Positions 45,001 through 54,722 of a stretch of DNA of 64,000 nucleotides are shown here, one piece after another; within the stretch, counting starts at the first letter, position 1, and each line of letters opens with the position of its first letter. The stretch is taken from the NCBI RefSeq assembly GCF_000719115.1, contig NZ_JOEA01000012.1:152555-216554 (forward strand). Direction: 5' to 3'. Below the pieces are notes generated by a model. It did no database searches, was not told where the DNA came from, and saw nothing but the letters and a program-made list of their open reading frames with translations. The DNA comes from Lentzea albidocapillata (lineage in GTDB: Bacteria; Actinomycetota; Actinomycetes; Mycobacteriales; Pseudonocardiaceae). Both the position numbers and the translations under genes were made by a program.

Positions 45001-45725
45001 ACGTCCGCCATGTCCGGGCGATCGGGCGTGGACTGACCGCCGACCGGGATGAAGCTCGGCTCGAACGCGAACGGGAAGCTGGCGCTCGACCGCGCGGCCA
45101 GCGCGAGCTGCAGCACGCGGTCGTCGAGCGTCGCGGCCGCGAAGTCGTCCCTGGTCTCCTCGCTGACCCAGTTGTAGGGGTCGCGGCGGAACGAGAACGA
45201 GCCCTGGTGCACCGACTGCGTCAGCGGCTGGCCCAGGTCGTCGTAGGTCACCGCCGGAACGCCGCCGAGCAGTGTGGTGGTGATGCGCAGGTCGATCGGG
45301 CGTTCGTCCGGCTCGGTCGGCCGGAAGTCCGCGGTGAGCCGGGCCAGCGCCTCCTGCAACCGGGGCAGGAAGAACTCGTCGCCCTTGAGCAGCGAGCCCG
45401 GCTGGCCGCGGAACGGCGTCCGCAGCAGCTGTTCCATCCGGCCCTGCTCGGCCCAGAGGTCACGCAGCCTCGTCAGGTCGGCCTGCTTGTTGACCTGCGA
45501 CAACGCCAGCGCGGCGCCGTTGATGCCGCCCGCGGACGTGCCCGCGATGACGTCGGCTCTCGCTGTGCAGCCGACCAGGTCCAGCAGTGGCTGGTACACC
45601 GATCCCGGCCTGGTCAGACGGTCGAGCTCCAGCACGACGCCGCCCATCCAGACGGCGAGGCTCACACCACCGTTGAGCACGACGGCGAACCGGACCTCTT
45701 CCCGCGACATGGGTTGTTCGGACAT
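42065..45725 (-). CDS. Patatin-like phospholipase with C-terminal membrane domain (DUF3376 type), frameshifted
   Basis: Start ATG at 45725 after GGAGGGGGTGA. The patatin dyad is intact: oxyanion loop NGGVSLAVWMGGV, nucleophile in IAGTSAGGINGAA, Asp in FAVDGGVLVNT. A long central region (LPRLQEALARL, TRDDFAAATLDDRVLQLALAA) follows. At a run of five C (43110-43114) the frame breaks; the true sequence continues one frame over with ALLPYWTITGLTRGGKLAQF and several membrane helices to 42065. Removing one base restores 1219 codons exactly. Either a sequencing slip or a real, possibly reversible, frameshift. Without it the protein would carry a nonsense tail. Convergent with the glycosyltransferase gene, 20-bp overlap. 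Confidence 0.85.
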
Positions 45726-45800
45726 GCCACGTCACCCCCTCCGGCGACGATCCTCCCCTGCTGGTTTCTCGTTCGCCGGAGGTTCGGGGTTACCGGCCCC

Positions 45801-47348
45801 TCAGACGTGTCCTCCGCCGGCGGGGTCGGACTTCAGGAACGGCCCGACCCGCTTGCGCGCGACCAGCACGCAGACCGCGAACGTGATCACCGCACCGGCG
45901 ACCGCCTGCGGCACGGTGTAGGCACGCCCGTCGAACGCGGACCCGGTCGGCGGCAGGATGATCGCGATGATCGCCGACGTCACCATGGCGAACAGCCGGA
46001 ACTTCGGCCCGACCACGGCGGTGGCCAGCGGGATCGCCGCCCACAGCACGTACCAGGGCTGCAGCACCGGCCCGAGCACCAGGATCGCGCCGAGAGCCGC
46101 GCCCAGGCCGTTCATCGCCTTGATCCGGCCCTTGAAGCTGCGCCACAGCAGTCCGACCGTGATCACCACGGACACGGCCTGCCCGAGCAGGCGGGTCAGC
46201 GAGATCATCGCCTCGGTGTGGTTGCCGAGGCCCAGCAGGATGCCGGTGCCGGCGCCGAGGAACCCGAGCGCGGTCGGCGGCGACATCCACGACTTCACGG
46301 TCGACGCGACGTTCAGCGTCTCGACCCAGCCGAAGCCGAACCCGGTGCCGAGGCAGATCACCACCACCCCGACCGCCGCTATGGCGGCCATGATCCCGGC
46401 CACGATCGCCAGGTGCTTGAGCTGCCCGCCGAGCTTGCGCGCCACCATCACGCCGAGGAACCCGAGCGCGGCCATCGCGGGGATCTTCACCATCGCGCCG
46501 CACACGATGACCCCGGCGCCCAGCGTGATCCAGGTCCACTTCAACGGTTCCAGCCCGCGCATCGCGAGCTCCAGGCCGACCAGCATGAGGCCGAGCGCGA
46601 GGCCGTCGTTGTGCACGCCGATGACGATGTGGAACAGCACCAGCGGGTTCAGCGCGCCCAGCCACAGCGCGCCGACCGGCGGCACCCCGAACCGGGCCGC
46701 GAGCCGGGGCAGCGCCCACACGATCATCCCCAGGCCGACCAGCACGAGCAGCCGGTGCACGAACACACCGGACACCACGTGGTCGCCGGTCAGCATCGCG
46801 GTCAACCGGCCGAACGCGAGGAACAACGGCCCGTACGGCGCCGGCGTCTCCCGCCAGATGTTCGGCACACCGCGCGTCAGCACGTGGTCGACGCCCAGCG
46901 CGTTCGCGGGCCCCAGCTCGTACGGGTCGAGCCCGCGCGCCGCGATCTCGCTCTGCGCCAGGTACGAGTACACGTCGCGGGAGAACATCGGCACGCAGAA
47001 GACCAGCGGAACGGTCCACATCAGCAGCGTGCGGTCCATCTGGCCGCGCGAGATCAGCCTCGGCCGGCCGGGCTTCACGAACCGGCCCAGCGCCAGCCAG
47101 GCCGACACGATCATGAAGATGCCGGTCCAGACGACCCCCATCGCGACACTGGGCATCCTCGAGAAGAGCCCGAGCACGGGCACGCCGTAGAGGGGCGAGT
47201 AGATCGGTGCGGCGCCGCCACCCAGGGACCCGACGGTCAGCAGCAGCGCGCCGATGGTGCCCCAGCGACGGACGATGTCCAGCTGGCGACGCTCCCGACC
47301 GTTCAAGAGGTCGCTCTCCGGAGTTACAGCTCCGCCGTTCGTGGACAT
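45801..47348 (-). CDS. mptB: Polyprenol-phosphate-mannose-dependent alpha-1,6-mannosyltransferase (MptB-like)
   Basis: 515 residues, about 13 membrane helices. GT-C fold; the first periplasmic loop has the catalytic acidic motif in FSRDVYSYLAQSEIAARGLDPY, and later PNIWRETPAPYGPLFLAFGR is typical of MptA/MptB. These enzymes extend the mannan core of lipoglycans at the outer face of the membrane. ATG at 47348 chosen over a GTG seven codons upstream. It is divergent from sufR, the usual place in this group of bacteria. Confidence 0.88.
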   Translation of the reverse strand: MSTNGGAVTPESDLLNGRERRQLDIVRRWGTIGALLLTVGSLGGGAAPIYSPLYGVPVLGLFSRMPSVAMGVVWTGIFMIVSAWLALGRFVKPGRPRLISRGQMDRTLLMWTVPLVFCVPMFSRDVYSYLAQSEIAARGLDPYELGPANALGVDHVLTRGVPNIWRETPAPYGPLFLAFGRLTAMLTGDHVVSGVFVHRLLVLVGLGMIVWALPRLAARFGVPPVGALWLGALNPLVLFHIVIGVHNDGLALGLMLVGLELAMRGLEPLKWTWITLGAGVIVCGAMVKIPAMAALGFLGVMVARKLGGQLKHLAIVAGIMAAIAAVGVVVICLGTGFGFGWVETLNVASTVKSWMSPPTALGFLGAGTGILLGLGNHTEAMISLTRLLGQAVSVVITVGLLWRSFKGRIKAMNGLGAALGAILVLGPVLQPWYVLWAAIPLATAVVGPKFRLFAMVTSAIIAIILPPTGSAFDGRAYTVPQAVAGAVITFAVCVLVARKRVGPFLKSDPAGGGHV

Positions 47349-47431
47349 GTCAGGAGCGTATCGAGCCACGTTCAGCCGTGAGTCAGGTCACCCTGTGACC
47401 GCGATCTTTGCGACCTCCGGCGAAATACGCA

Positions 47432-47446
47432 ACACTGGTGTTGTGA
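47432..47446. promoter_or_regulatory. SufR operator candidate overlapping the sufR start
   Basis: ACACT-GGTGT-TGTGA matches the ACACT-N5-TGTGA site that I recall reported for mycobacterial SufR. It sits inside a perfect CAACAC-TG-GTGTTG palindrome (47430-47443). The GTG start of sufR lies within its right half, so SufR bound there would block transcription or translation of its own operon. Confidence 0.65.
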
Positions 47447-48144
47447 AAAACGCCGAGACCCACCTTGACGCCGTGCCGCAGCACGACGGCAGGACTCGGC
47501 GTGCTGTCGCCAGGCTCCTCCTGGAGCAGGGCCCGGTCACCGCGGCGGGTATCGCCGAGGAGCTGGGCATCAGTCCCACGGCCGTGCGTCGTCATATCGA
47601 CGGGCTGCTCGCGGACGGTGAGGCGACGACGAGGGACGCACCCCGGCAGACCCAACGTGGCCGTGGCCGTCCCGCGAAGTTCTTCCTGCTGACTGACGCC
47701 GGACGAGCCCGGTTCGGCCACGCCTACGACGACCTCGCGGTCGCCGCCCTCAGGTTCCTCGCCCAGACGGGTGGGGAAGAGGCAGTGCGCGCTTTCGCGC
47801 AAAGTCGTGTCGACGCTCTCGTGGACGGCCATCGTTCGACGATCGTGGCTCAGGTCACGCCCGCCGAACGGGCCAAGGCCCTTGCGACCGCGTTGACCAG
47901 GGAGGGCTACGCTGCGGCGGCGCGAAATGTGGGTACGGGCGAGCAGTTGTGCCAGCACCACTGCCCGGTCGCCCACGTCGCCGCCGAGTTCCCCCAGCTG
48001 TGCGAGACCGAGACGGAGACGTTCGCGGCTCTTCTGGGTACCCACGTACAGCGCCTCGCGACGATCGCACGCGGTCACGCCGTGTGCACGACGCACATCC
48101 CGAACGTTCCACGGATCCCAGATGATGGAGGGGAGCCCGCATGA
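47443..48144 (+). CDS. sufR: Fe-S cluster-sensing repressor SufR
   Basis: 233 residues from the GTG at 47443. An N-terminal winged helix ([20 protein letters not shown], then [20 protein letters not shown]) and a C-terminal cluster site with cysteines in [24 protein letters not shown]. In this family the 4Fe-4S cluster controls DNA binding, so the suf operon is turned on when clusters are scarce. Heads the operon; the stop overlaps sufB as ATGA. Confidence 0.95.
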   Translation: MKNAETHLDAVPQHDGRTRRAVARLLLEQGPVTAAGIAEELGISPTAVRRHIDGLLADGEATTRDAPRQTQRGRGRPAKFFLLTDAGRARFGHAYDDLAVAALRFLAQTGGEEAVRAFAQSRVDALVDGHRSTIVAQVTPAERAKALATALTREGYAAAARNVGTGEQLCQHHCPVAHVAAEFPQLCETETETFAALLGTHVQRLATIARGHAVCTTHIPNVPRIPDDGGEPA

Positions 48145-49595
48145 CTACCGCTGCCGAGCAGCGCACGCCCACCACGGTGCAGTCTCCGCTCACGCAGGAA
48201 GAGACGATTGCGTCTCTCGGCAACTACGAGTTCGGCTGGGCCGACTCGGACACTGCCGGCGCGAGCGCACGCCGAGGCCTCAGCGAGGATGTCGTCCGCG
48301 ACATCTCGGCGAAGAAGAGCGAGCCCGAGTGGATGCTCGAGTACCGGTTGAAGGCGCTGAAGCTCTTCGACCTCAAGCCGATGCCGAGCTGGGGCGCTGA
48401 CCTCTCTGGGATCGACTTCGACTCGATCAAGTACTTCGTGCGTTCGACCGAGAAGCAGGCCACCTCCTGGGAGGACCTGCCCGAGGACATCAAGAACACC
48501 TACGACCGCCTGGGCATCCCGGAGGCCGAGAAGCAGCGCCTCGTCGCCGGTGTCGCCGCCCAGTACGAGTCCGAGGTCGTCTACCACCAGATCCGCGAGG
48601 ACCTGGAGGAGCAGGGTGTCCTCTTCCTCGACACCGACACGGCCCTGAAGGAACAGCCGGAGCTCTTCCGGGAGTACTTCGGCTCCGTCATCCCCGCGGG
48701 TGACAACAAGTTCTCGGCGCTGAACGCCGCGACTTGGTCCGGTGGCTCGTTCATCTACGTGCCGAAGGGTGTCCACGTGGACATCCCGCTGCAGGCCTAC
48801 TTCCGGATCAACACCGAGAACATGGGTCAGTTCGAGCGCACGCTGATCATCGTCGACGAGGGTGCCTACGTGCACTACGTCGAGGGCTGCACGGCGCCGA
48901 TCTACTCCTCGGACTCGCTGCACTCGGCCGTGGTCGAGATCATCGTGAAGAAGGGCGGCCGCTGCCGCTACACGACGATCCAGAACTGGTCGAACAACGT
49001 CTACAACCTGGTCACCAAGCGCGCCAAGGCCGAAGAGGGCGCGACCATGGAGTGGGTCGACGGCAACATCGGCTCCAAGGTGACCATGAAGTACCCGGCC
49101 GTCTGGCTGATGGGCGAGCACGCCAAGGGCGAGGTCCTCTCGATCGCGTTCGCGGGCGAGGGCCAGCACCAGGACGCCGGAGCCAAGATGGTCCACATGG
49201 CACCGCACACCTCTTCGACGATCATCTCGAAGTCGGTGGCGCGGGGCGGTGGCCGCACGTCGTACCGCGGCCTGGTCCAGGTCAACAAGCGGGCGCACCA
49301 CTCGAAGTCCACGGTGAAGTGCGACGCGCTGCTGGTCGACACGATCAGCCGCTCGGACACCTACCCGTACGTCGACGTCCGCGAGGACGACGTGCAGATG
49401 GGTCACGAGGCCACGGTCTCGAAGGTCTCCGAGGACCAGCTGTTCTACCTGATGTCGCGCGGCCTGAACGAGGACGAGGCCATGGCGATGATCGTGCGCG
49501 GGTTCGTCGAGCCCATCGCGCGTGAGCTCCCCATGGAGTACGCCCTCGAACTGAACCGCCTGATCGAACTGCAGATGGAAGGGGCCGTCGGCTGA
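48141..49595 (+). CDS. sufB: Fe-S cluster assembly scaffold SufB
   Basis: 484 residues, no intein (the mycobacterial homologue carries one). SufB forms the SufBCD scaffold on which clusters are built. Typical pieces: [44 protein letters not shown], and the beta-helix region with [40 protein letters not shown], and the late [24 protein letters not shown] overlap with sufR. Confidence 0.97.
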   Translation: MTTAAEQRTPTTVQSPLTQEETIASLGNYEFGWADSDTAGASARRGLSEDVVRDISAKKSEPEWMLEYRLKALKLFDLKPMPSWGADLSGIDFDSIKYFVRSTEKQATSWEDLPEDIKNTYDRLGIPEAEKQRLVAGVAAQYESEVVYHQIREDLEEQGVLFLDTDTALKEQPELFREYFGSVIPAGDNKFSALNAATWSGGSFIYVPKGVHVDIPLQAYFRINTENMGQFERTLIIVDEGAYVHYVEGCTAPIYSSDSLHSAVVEIIVKKGGRCRYTTIQNWSNNVYNLVTKRAKAEEGATMEWVDGNIGSKVTMKYPAVWLMGEHAKGEVLSIAFAGEGQHQDAGAKMVHMAPHTSSTIISKSVARGGGRTSYRGLVQVNKRAHHSKSTVKCDALLVDTISRSDTYPYVDVREDDVQMGHEATVSKVSEDQLFYLMSRGLNEDEAMAMIVRGFVEPIARELPMEYALELNRLIELQMEGAVG

Positions 49596-49596
49596 C

Positions 49597-50754
49597 ATGG
49601 CCGCCCTGTCTACGAAACCTCACTCCCACGGAGCTGTCGTACCCGTCTCCTCGCGCGCGGCGCACTTCACGTCCTACGACGTGAACGCGTTCGAGGTGCC
49701 GGGCGGCCGTGAGGAGATCTGGCGCTTCACGCCTCTCAAGCGTCTTGCCGGTCTGCACTCCGGCGCTGCGGCAACGGGTTCCGCTGCCGTCGAGGTGAAC
49801 GCCGCTTCCGGCGTCACCGTCGAGACCGTGGGTCGTGACGACTCGCGGCTCGGCACCGCCGGCGTCCCCGGTGACCGCGTCGCGGCGCAGGCGTACTCGT
49901 CCTTCGAGAACGCCACGATCGTGACGCTGCCCGGTGACGTGAAGTCCGAGCCGACCACCGTCACGGTGACCGGCGCCGGCGTGGATGCCGTGGCCTACGG
50001 CCACATCCAGGTCAAGGCCTCGCAGTTCGCCGAGGGCACCATGATCCTGGACTTCCGCGGTTCCGGCGCGTACGCGGACAACATCGAGTTCCTCGTCGCG
50101 GACGGCGCTCACCTCACGGTGATCACCATCCACGACTGGGCCGATGACGCCGTGCACGTCTCGCAGCACCACGTGAAGCTCGGTCGCGACGCGACCATCA
50201 AGCACACCGTGGTCACGCTCGGCGGCAACGTCGTGCGTGTGACGCCGGTCGTGCAGTACGCGGGCCGCGGCGGAGACGCCGAGCTGTTCGGTCTGTACTT
50301 CGCGGACGCGGGCCAGCACCAGGAGCACCGGCCGTTCATCGACCACGCACAGGCGAAGTGCCGCAGCAACGTCGTCTACAAGGGCGCGCTGCAGGGCGTG
50401 GGCGCGCACGCGGTGTGGATCGGTGACGTGCTCATCCGTGTCGCTGCCGAGGGCACCGAGACGTTCGAGCTGAACCGGAACCTGATCCTGACCGACGGCG
50501 CGCGTGCCGACTCGGTGCCGAACCTGGAGATCGAGACCGGCGAGATCGAGGGTGCCGGCCACGCCAGCGCCACCGGCCGGTTCGACGACGAGCAGCTGTT
50601 CTACCTGCAGGCGCGCGGAATCCCGGAGGACCAGGCACGGCGTCTCGTCGTGCGCGGCTTCTTCCAGGAGCTGATCGCGAAGATCGCCGTCCCCGAGGTG
50701 CGCGAGCGCCTCGAGGCCGCCATCGAGGCAGAGCTCGAGGCGGTCGGCACGTGA
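49597..50754 (+). CDS. sufD: Fe-S cluster assembly protein SufD
   Basis: 385 residues. The partner of SufB in the scaffold: GREEIWRFTPLKRLAGLHSG, ILDFRGSGAYADNIEFLV, LTVITIHDWADDAVHVSQHH, and ATGRFDDEQLFYLQARGIPE near the end. ATG at 49597, one base after the sufB stop. The stop overlaps the Rieske gene as GTGA. Confidence 0.96.
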   Translation: MAALSTKPHSHGAVVPVSSRAAHFTSYDVNAFEVPGGREEIWRFTPLKRLAGLHSGAAATGSAAVEVNAASGVTVETVGRDDSRLGTAGVPGDRVAAQAYSSFENATIVTLPGDVKSEPTTVTVTGAGVDAVAYGHIQVKASQFAEGTMILDFRGSGAYADNIEFLVADGAHLTVITIHDWADDAVHVSQHHVKLGRDATIKHTVVTLGGNVVRVTPVVQYAGRGGDAELFGLYFADAGQHQEHRPFIDHAQAKCRSNVVYKGALQGVGAHAVWIGDVLIRVAAEGTETFELNRNLILTDGARADSVPNLEIETGEIEGAGHASATGRFDDEQLFYLQARGIPEDQARRLVVRGFFQELIAKIAVPEVRERLEAAIEAELEAVGT

Positions 50755-51065
50755 TCAAGGTGTGTGCACTGTCCTCGTTGGACGACCGCAAGCCGTTCGC
50801 CGCCGACGTCGACGGAACTGATGTCGTGTTGGTGCGCGACGGCGAGCGGGTGCACGCACTCGCGGATCTGTGCTCGCACGCCGCGGTGTCGCTGAGCGAG
50901 GGCGAGATCTCCCGCAAGGGGATCGAGTGCTGGTTGCACGGGTCGTGCTTCGACCTGGAGACCGGCGCGCCCTCGTCGCCGCCCGCCAGCGAACCGGTCG
51001 ACGTCTACGCCGTCGACATCCGTGACGGCGACGTCTTCGTCGACGTCACCGTCACCAAGAACTGA
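50751..51065 (+). CDS. Rieske-type 2Fe-2S ferredoxin
   Basis: 104 residues from the GTG at 50751. The Rieske site is complete: LCSHAAVSLSEGEI and CWLHGSCFDLETG, giving the C-x-H and C-x2-H ligands. Soluble, without membrane anchor. In actinobacterial suf operons this small protein sits between sufD and sufC and is assumed to carry electrons during assembly. Confidence 0.95.
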   Translation: MIKVCALSSLDDRKPFAADVDGTDVVLVRDGERVHALADLCSHAAVSLSEGEISRKGIECWLHGSCFDLETGAPSSPPASEPVDVYAVDIRDGDVFVDVTVTKN

Positions 51066-51098
51066 CTTCTAGCTACACCACCAGGAGAACGGCAAGTC

Positions 51099-51872
51099 AT
51101 GGCCACCCTTGAGATCAAGGACCTGCACGTCTCGGTCGTCAGCGAGGACACTCCCAAGGAGATCCTCAAGGGCGTCGACCTGACGATCAAGGCCGGCGAG
51201 ACGCACGCCATCATGGGCCCCAACGGCTCCGGCAAGTCCACGCTGTCCTACGCGATCGCCGGTCACCCGAAGTACACGATCACCTCGGGCACCGTCACGC
51301 TCGACGGTGAGGACGTCCTGGAGATGTCCGTCGACGAGCGCGCCCGCGCCGGCCTCTTCCTCGCCATGCAGTACCCGGTCGAGGTCCCCGGCGTCTCGAT
51401 GTCGAACTTCCTGCGCACCGCCGTCACCGCCGTCCGCGGCGAGGCCCCGGCCCTTCGCCACTGGGTGAAGGAGGTCAAGGGTGCGATGACCGACCTCGAC
51501 ATCGACCCGGCGTTCGCCGAGCGTTCGGTGAACGAGGGCTTCTCCGGCGGCGAGAAGAAGCGCCACGAGATCCTGCAGCTGGGCCTGCTCCAGCCGAAGA
51601 TCGCGATCCTCGACGAGACCGACTCCGGCCTCGACGTCGACGCCCTGCGCGTCGTGTCCGAGGGCGTCAACCGCTACAAGGCCTCCGGTGAGGTCGGCGT
51701 CATGCTGATCACGCACTACACCCGGATCCTCAAGTACATCGAGCCGGACTTCGTGCACGTCTTCGCGAACGGCCGGATCGTCGAGTCCGGTGGCCGTGAG
51801 CTGGCCGACGTGCTCGAGTCCGAGGGTTACGTGAAGTACACCGGATCCAAGGAAGCCGCAGCACTGTCCTGA
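51099..51872 (+). CDS. sufC: Fe-S assembly ATPase SufC
   Basis: 257 residues, an ABC-type ATPase that drives the SufBCD complex. Walker A GPNGSGKSTLSYAI, ABC signature NEGFSGGEKKRHEIL, Walker B AILDETDSGLDVD, and H-loop LITHYTRILKYI. Distinctive SufC helix FLAMQYPVEVPGVSMSNFLR. ATG at 51099 after GGAGAA. A 33-bp gap follows the Rieske gene. Confidence 0.97.
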   Translation: MATLEIKDLHVSVVSEDTPKEILKGVDLTIKAGETHAIMGPNGSGKSTLSYAIAGHPKYTITSGTVTLDGEDVLEMSVDERARAGLFLAMQYPVEVPGVSMSNFLRTAVTAVRGEAPALRHWVKEVKGAMTDLDIDPAFAERSVNEGFSGGEKKRHEILQLGLLQPKIAILDETDSGLDVDALRVVSEGVNRYKASGEVGVMLITHYTRILKYIEPDFVHVFANGRIVESGGRELADVLESEGYVKYTGSKEAAALS

Positions 51873-51899
51873 CGGACCTGTGTTCAATTTTTGCGGTAG

Positions 51900-53191
<1,292 letters not shown>

Positions 53192-53192
<1 letters not shown>

Positions 53193-53632
53193 TGCAGCTC
53201 CAGCAGATGTACCAGGAGATCATCCTGGACCACTACAAGAACCCGCACGGCCGAGGCCTGCGCGACCCGTTCGACGCGGAGTCGTTCCAGGTCAACCCGA
53301 CCTGCGGTGACGAGGTGACGCTCCGCGTCCACCTGGTCGACGACATGGTGAAGGACGTCTCCTACGCCGGCCAGGGCTGCTCGATCAGCCAGGCCTCGAC
53401 GTCGGTGTTGACCGACCTCGTCGTGGGTAAGCCCCTGGGTGAGGCGTTCAAGAAGCTGGACGCGTTCGTCGAGCTGATGCAGGGTCGCGGCAAGGTGGAG
53501 CCGGACGAGGACATCCTCGAGGACGGCATCGCCTTCGCCGGTGTCGCGAAGTACCCGGCACGCGTGAAGTGCGCGCTGCTGGGCTGGATGGCATTCAAAG
53601 ACGCAGTAGCACGAAGCCAGGGAGCAGCATGA
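53192..53632 (+). CDS. sufU: Sulfur acceptor / scaffold SufU
   Basis: 146 residues. IscU-like zinc protein that receives sulphur from SufS. The three cysteines are in NPTCGDEVTL, GQGCSISQAS and RVKCALLGW, with Asp in GDE. LQQMYQEIILDHYKNPHGRG opens the protein. ATG at 53192; the stop overlaps the next start as ATGA. Confidence 0.96.
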
Positions 53633-54006
53633 GCACCGAAGAAGTCGTCCGGGGAGCCGAAGGCATGCCGGTCTTCGAGCCCAAAGCTGACGTCGCCGCG
53701 CTGGACGACCTCGAAGAGGCGATGCGCGACGTCGTGGACCCGGAGCTCGGCATCAACGTCGTCGACCTCGGGCTCGTCTACGACATCCACGTCGACGAGA
53801 AGAACGTCGCCACCATCGACATGACGCTCACGTCCGCGGCCTGCCCGCTGACCGACGTCATCGAGGACCAGACCCGCGCGGCCCTCACCGGCGGCGGTCT
53901 CGTGGCGGACTTCCGCATCAACTGGGTGTGGATGCCGCCATGGGGCCCGGAGAAGATCACCGACGACGGCCGCGACCAGCTGCGCGCGCTGGGCTTCACC
54001 GTCTGA
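53629..54006 (+). CDS. sufT: SufT-type MIP18/DUF59 protein
   Basis: 125 residues. DUF59 core: AMRDVVDPELGINVVDLGLVY, MTLTSAACPLTDVIEDQ with the conserved Cys, and WVWMPPWGPEKIT. Thought to help deliver clusters to target proteins. Last gene of the suf operon. Followed within 20 bp by a strong hairpin. Confidence 0.95.
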   Translation: MSTEEVVRGAEGMPVFEPKADVAALDDLEEAMRDVVDPELGINVVDLGLVYDIHVDEKNVATIDMTLTSAACPLTDVIEDQTRAALTGGGLVADFRINWVWMPPWGPEKITDDGRDQLRALGFTV

Positions 54007-54023
54007 CGTTTCCCAAGTATTGG

Positions 54024-54054
54024 AACGGCGCGCATCCACTGGGTGCGCGCCGTT
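54024..54054 (+). terminator. Terminator of the suf operon
   Basis: Perfect 11-bp stem AACGGCGCGCA/TGCGCGCCGTT with a 9-base loop, followed by TTTGCTTG. Starts 18 bp after the sufT stop. Confidence 0.85.
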
Positions 54055-54062
54055 TGCTTGCG

Positions 54063-54068
54063 TAGAAT
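54063..54068 (+). promoter_or_regulatory. Candidate -10 element upstream of the 29-residue peptide gene
   Basis: TAGAAT at 54063-54068, in an AT-rich patch (TAGAATTAAATG) unlike its surroundings, 78 bp before the peptide start. No good -35 at 17 bp; the position falls in the suf terminator. Confidence 0.45.
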
Positions 54069-54145
54069 TAAATGCGTTGCGAGCGTGCGAGAAGGTCGCA
54101 TAGCTTGATCCCATCACGAACAACAGAGATCAACCGGAGGAAGAC

Positions 54146-54235
54146 ATGCTTGCCAAGACTCAGCTCGCGGGATGGCGAATTCTCGCCCTCATCGCCGGCG
54201 GTCTGCTGGCGATGGCGTGGGGCTCCACGCCATGA
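54146..54235 (+). CDS. 29-residue hydrophobic peptide, possible leader of the tRNA array
   Basis: The ATG at 54146 follows a perfect CCGGAGGAAGAC (GGAGG, 5-bp spacing). The peptide is MLAKTQLAGWRILALIAGG then LLAMAWGSTP: short polar start, one membrane-length segment of about 18 residues, and a soft end. It could insert in the membrane, or simply be a leader peptide. Two Trp, six Leu, six Ala and two Ile codons make up over half of it; these are the same four amino acids as the anticodons of the tRNAs behind it. Its stop lies in a hairpin, and a T-tailed terminator follows. Not annotated in any family I know. Confidence 0.6.
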   Translation: MLAKTQLAGWRILALIAGGLLAMAWGSTP

Positions 54236-54253
54236 CCTGATCCCCAGGTCATG
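54231..54253. promoter_or_regulatory. Hairpin over the peptide stop codon
   Basis: CATGACCT, seven bases, AGGTCATG: a perfect 8-bp stem that contains the TGA stop of the 29-residue gene. A second small hairpin (CGTGG-GGCT-CCACG, 54216-54229) lies just before. Arrangement like that of attenuator leaders. Confidence 0.5.
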
Positions 54254-54262
54254 ACCTCGGAG

Positions 54263-54296
54263 CCGCCCACGGGAAACCATGGGCGGTTTTCTTTTT
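54263..54296 (+). terminator. Intrinsic terminator before the tRNA array
   Basis: CCGCCCA, ten bases, TGGGCGG, then TTTTCTTTTT: one of the few textbook terminators in the window. It lies between the peptide gene and the first tRNA, 11 bp before it, so the array needs read-through or its own promoter. Confidence 0.85.
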
Positions 54297-54307
54297 GTCC
54301 CGCCAAT

Positions 54308-54376
54308 GCCGATGAGCTTTGGAAGCGGAACGGATTCCAAACCCGTTTCCCGAGGGTTCGACTCCTTCCATCGGTG
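54308..54376 (+). tRNA. tRNA-like gene, anticodon CCA (Trp), shortened D-arm
   Basis: 69 nt. Acceptor GCCGATG pairs with CATCGGT (one G-U), T-arm GAGGG-TTCGACT-CCTTC, five-base variable loop, anticodon loop TTCCAAA with one A-C mismatch at the stem top. Only 15 bases lie between the acceptor and the anticodon stem, too few for a normal D-arm. No encoded CCA end. Probably not an ordinary tRNA-Trp. Confidence 0.65.
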
Positions 54377-54422
54377 CTGCTCGAAAACAATGCGGTCGTG
54401 GCGAGGCTCGCCGGATCCGCAC

Positions 54423-54495
54423 GCCCCGGTAGCCCAACGGAAGAGGCAACGCGTTCAGAACGCGTTCAGTGCAGGTTCGAATCCTGCTTGGGGCA
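54423..54495 (+). tRNA. tRNA-like gene, anticodon CAG (Leu) but class I shape
   Basis: 73 nt. Acceptor GCCCCGG/TTGGGGC, D-stem GCC/GGC, anticodon stem ACGCG/CGCGT with loop TTCAGAA, variable loop of only five bases, T-stem GCAGG/CCTGC with TTCGAAT. All stems are complete, so it should fold. A true tRNA-Leu needs a long variable arm, which is absent. Charging identity is therefore open. Confidence 0.75.
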
Positions 54496-54511
54496 CGACA
54501 CAACTGAACCA

Positions 54512-54580
54512 GGGGGACGCGCCGGCGCGCAGGTGATCCTTGCAAGATCGCCCTGGAGGGTTCGACACCCTCGTCTTCCA
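54512..54580 (+). tRNA. tRNA-like gene, anticodon TGC (Ala), shortened D-arm
   Basis: 69 nt. Acceptor GGGGGAC/GTCTTCC (two G-U pairs), anticodon stem TGATC/GATCG with loop CTTGCAA, T-arm GAGGG-TTCGACA-CCCTC. As in the first gene of the array, only 15 bases (GC-rich, GCGCCGGCGCGC) replace the D-arm region. There is no G3-U70 alanine determinant at the exact third pair by eye except the G-U at pair 3, which is present here, so Ala charging is possible. Confidence 0.7.
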
Positions 54581-54583
54581 CTC

Positions 54584-54658
54584 CGTCCCGTAGCTCAGTC
54601 CGGTGAGAGCGTCCGTCTGATACGCGGTAGGTCCCAGGTTCAAATCCTGGCGGGACGA
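54584..54658 (+). tRNA. tRNA-like gene, anticodon GAT (Ile)
   Basis: 75 nt, the most regular of the four. Acceptor CGTCCCG/CGGGACG, TA at 8-9, D-stem GCTC/GAGC with a normal ten-base loop, anticodon loop CTGATAC on a four-pair stem (outer T-T mismatch), T-stem CCAGG/CCTGG with TTCAAAT. The first base pair is C-G rather than the usual G-C, and no CCA is encoded. Only 3 bp separate it from the gene before. Confidence 0.75.
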
Positions 54659-54668
54659 CCACCCCGGC

Positions 54669-54719
54669 GCACGCGGGGACGCTACGTGCGCTCCAAGCGC
54701 ACGAAAGCTCCCCGCGTGC
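54669..54719. terminator. Nested hairpin at the end of the tRNA array
   Basis: Outer 11-bp perfect arms (GCACGCGGGGA / TCCCCGCGTGC) enclose an inner 7-bp hairpin (GTGCGCT-CCA-AGCGCAC, 54686-54702). It lies between the array and the convergent CBS gene and should stop transcription from both sides. Confidence 0.65.
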
Positions 54720-54722
54720 ACT

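Noticed and set aside
44052..47381. A plus-strand frame of over 1100 codons
   Set aside because: It is antisense to the patatin-like and mptB genes, and its translation is Arg/His/Gln-rich. The opposite strand holds catalytic motifs and membrane helices.
54377..54422. A fifth tRNA in the gap between the first and second array members
   Set aside because: Only a small hairpin (GGCGAG/CTCGCC) and a TGCGG/CCGCA pair are seen; there is no T-loop TTC pattern.
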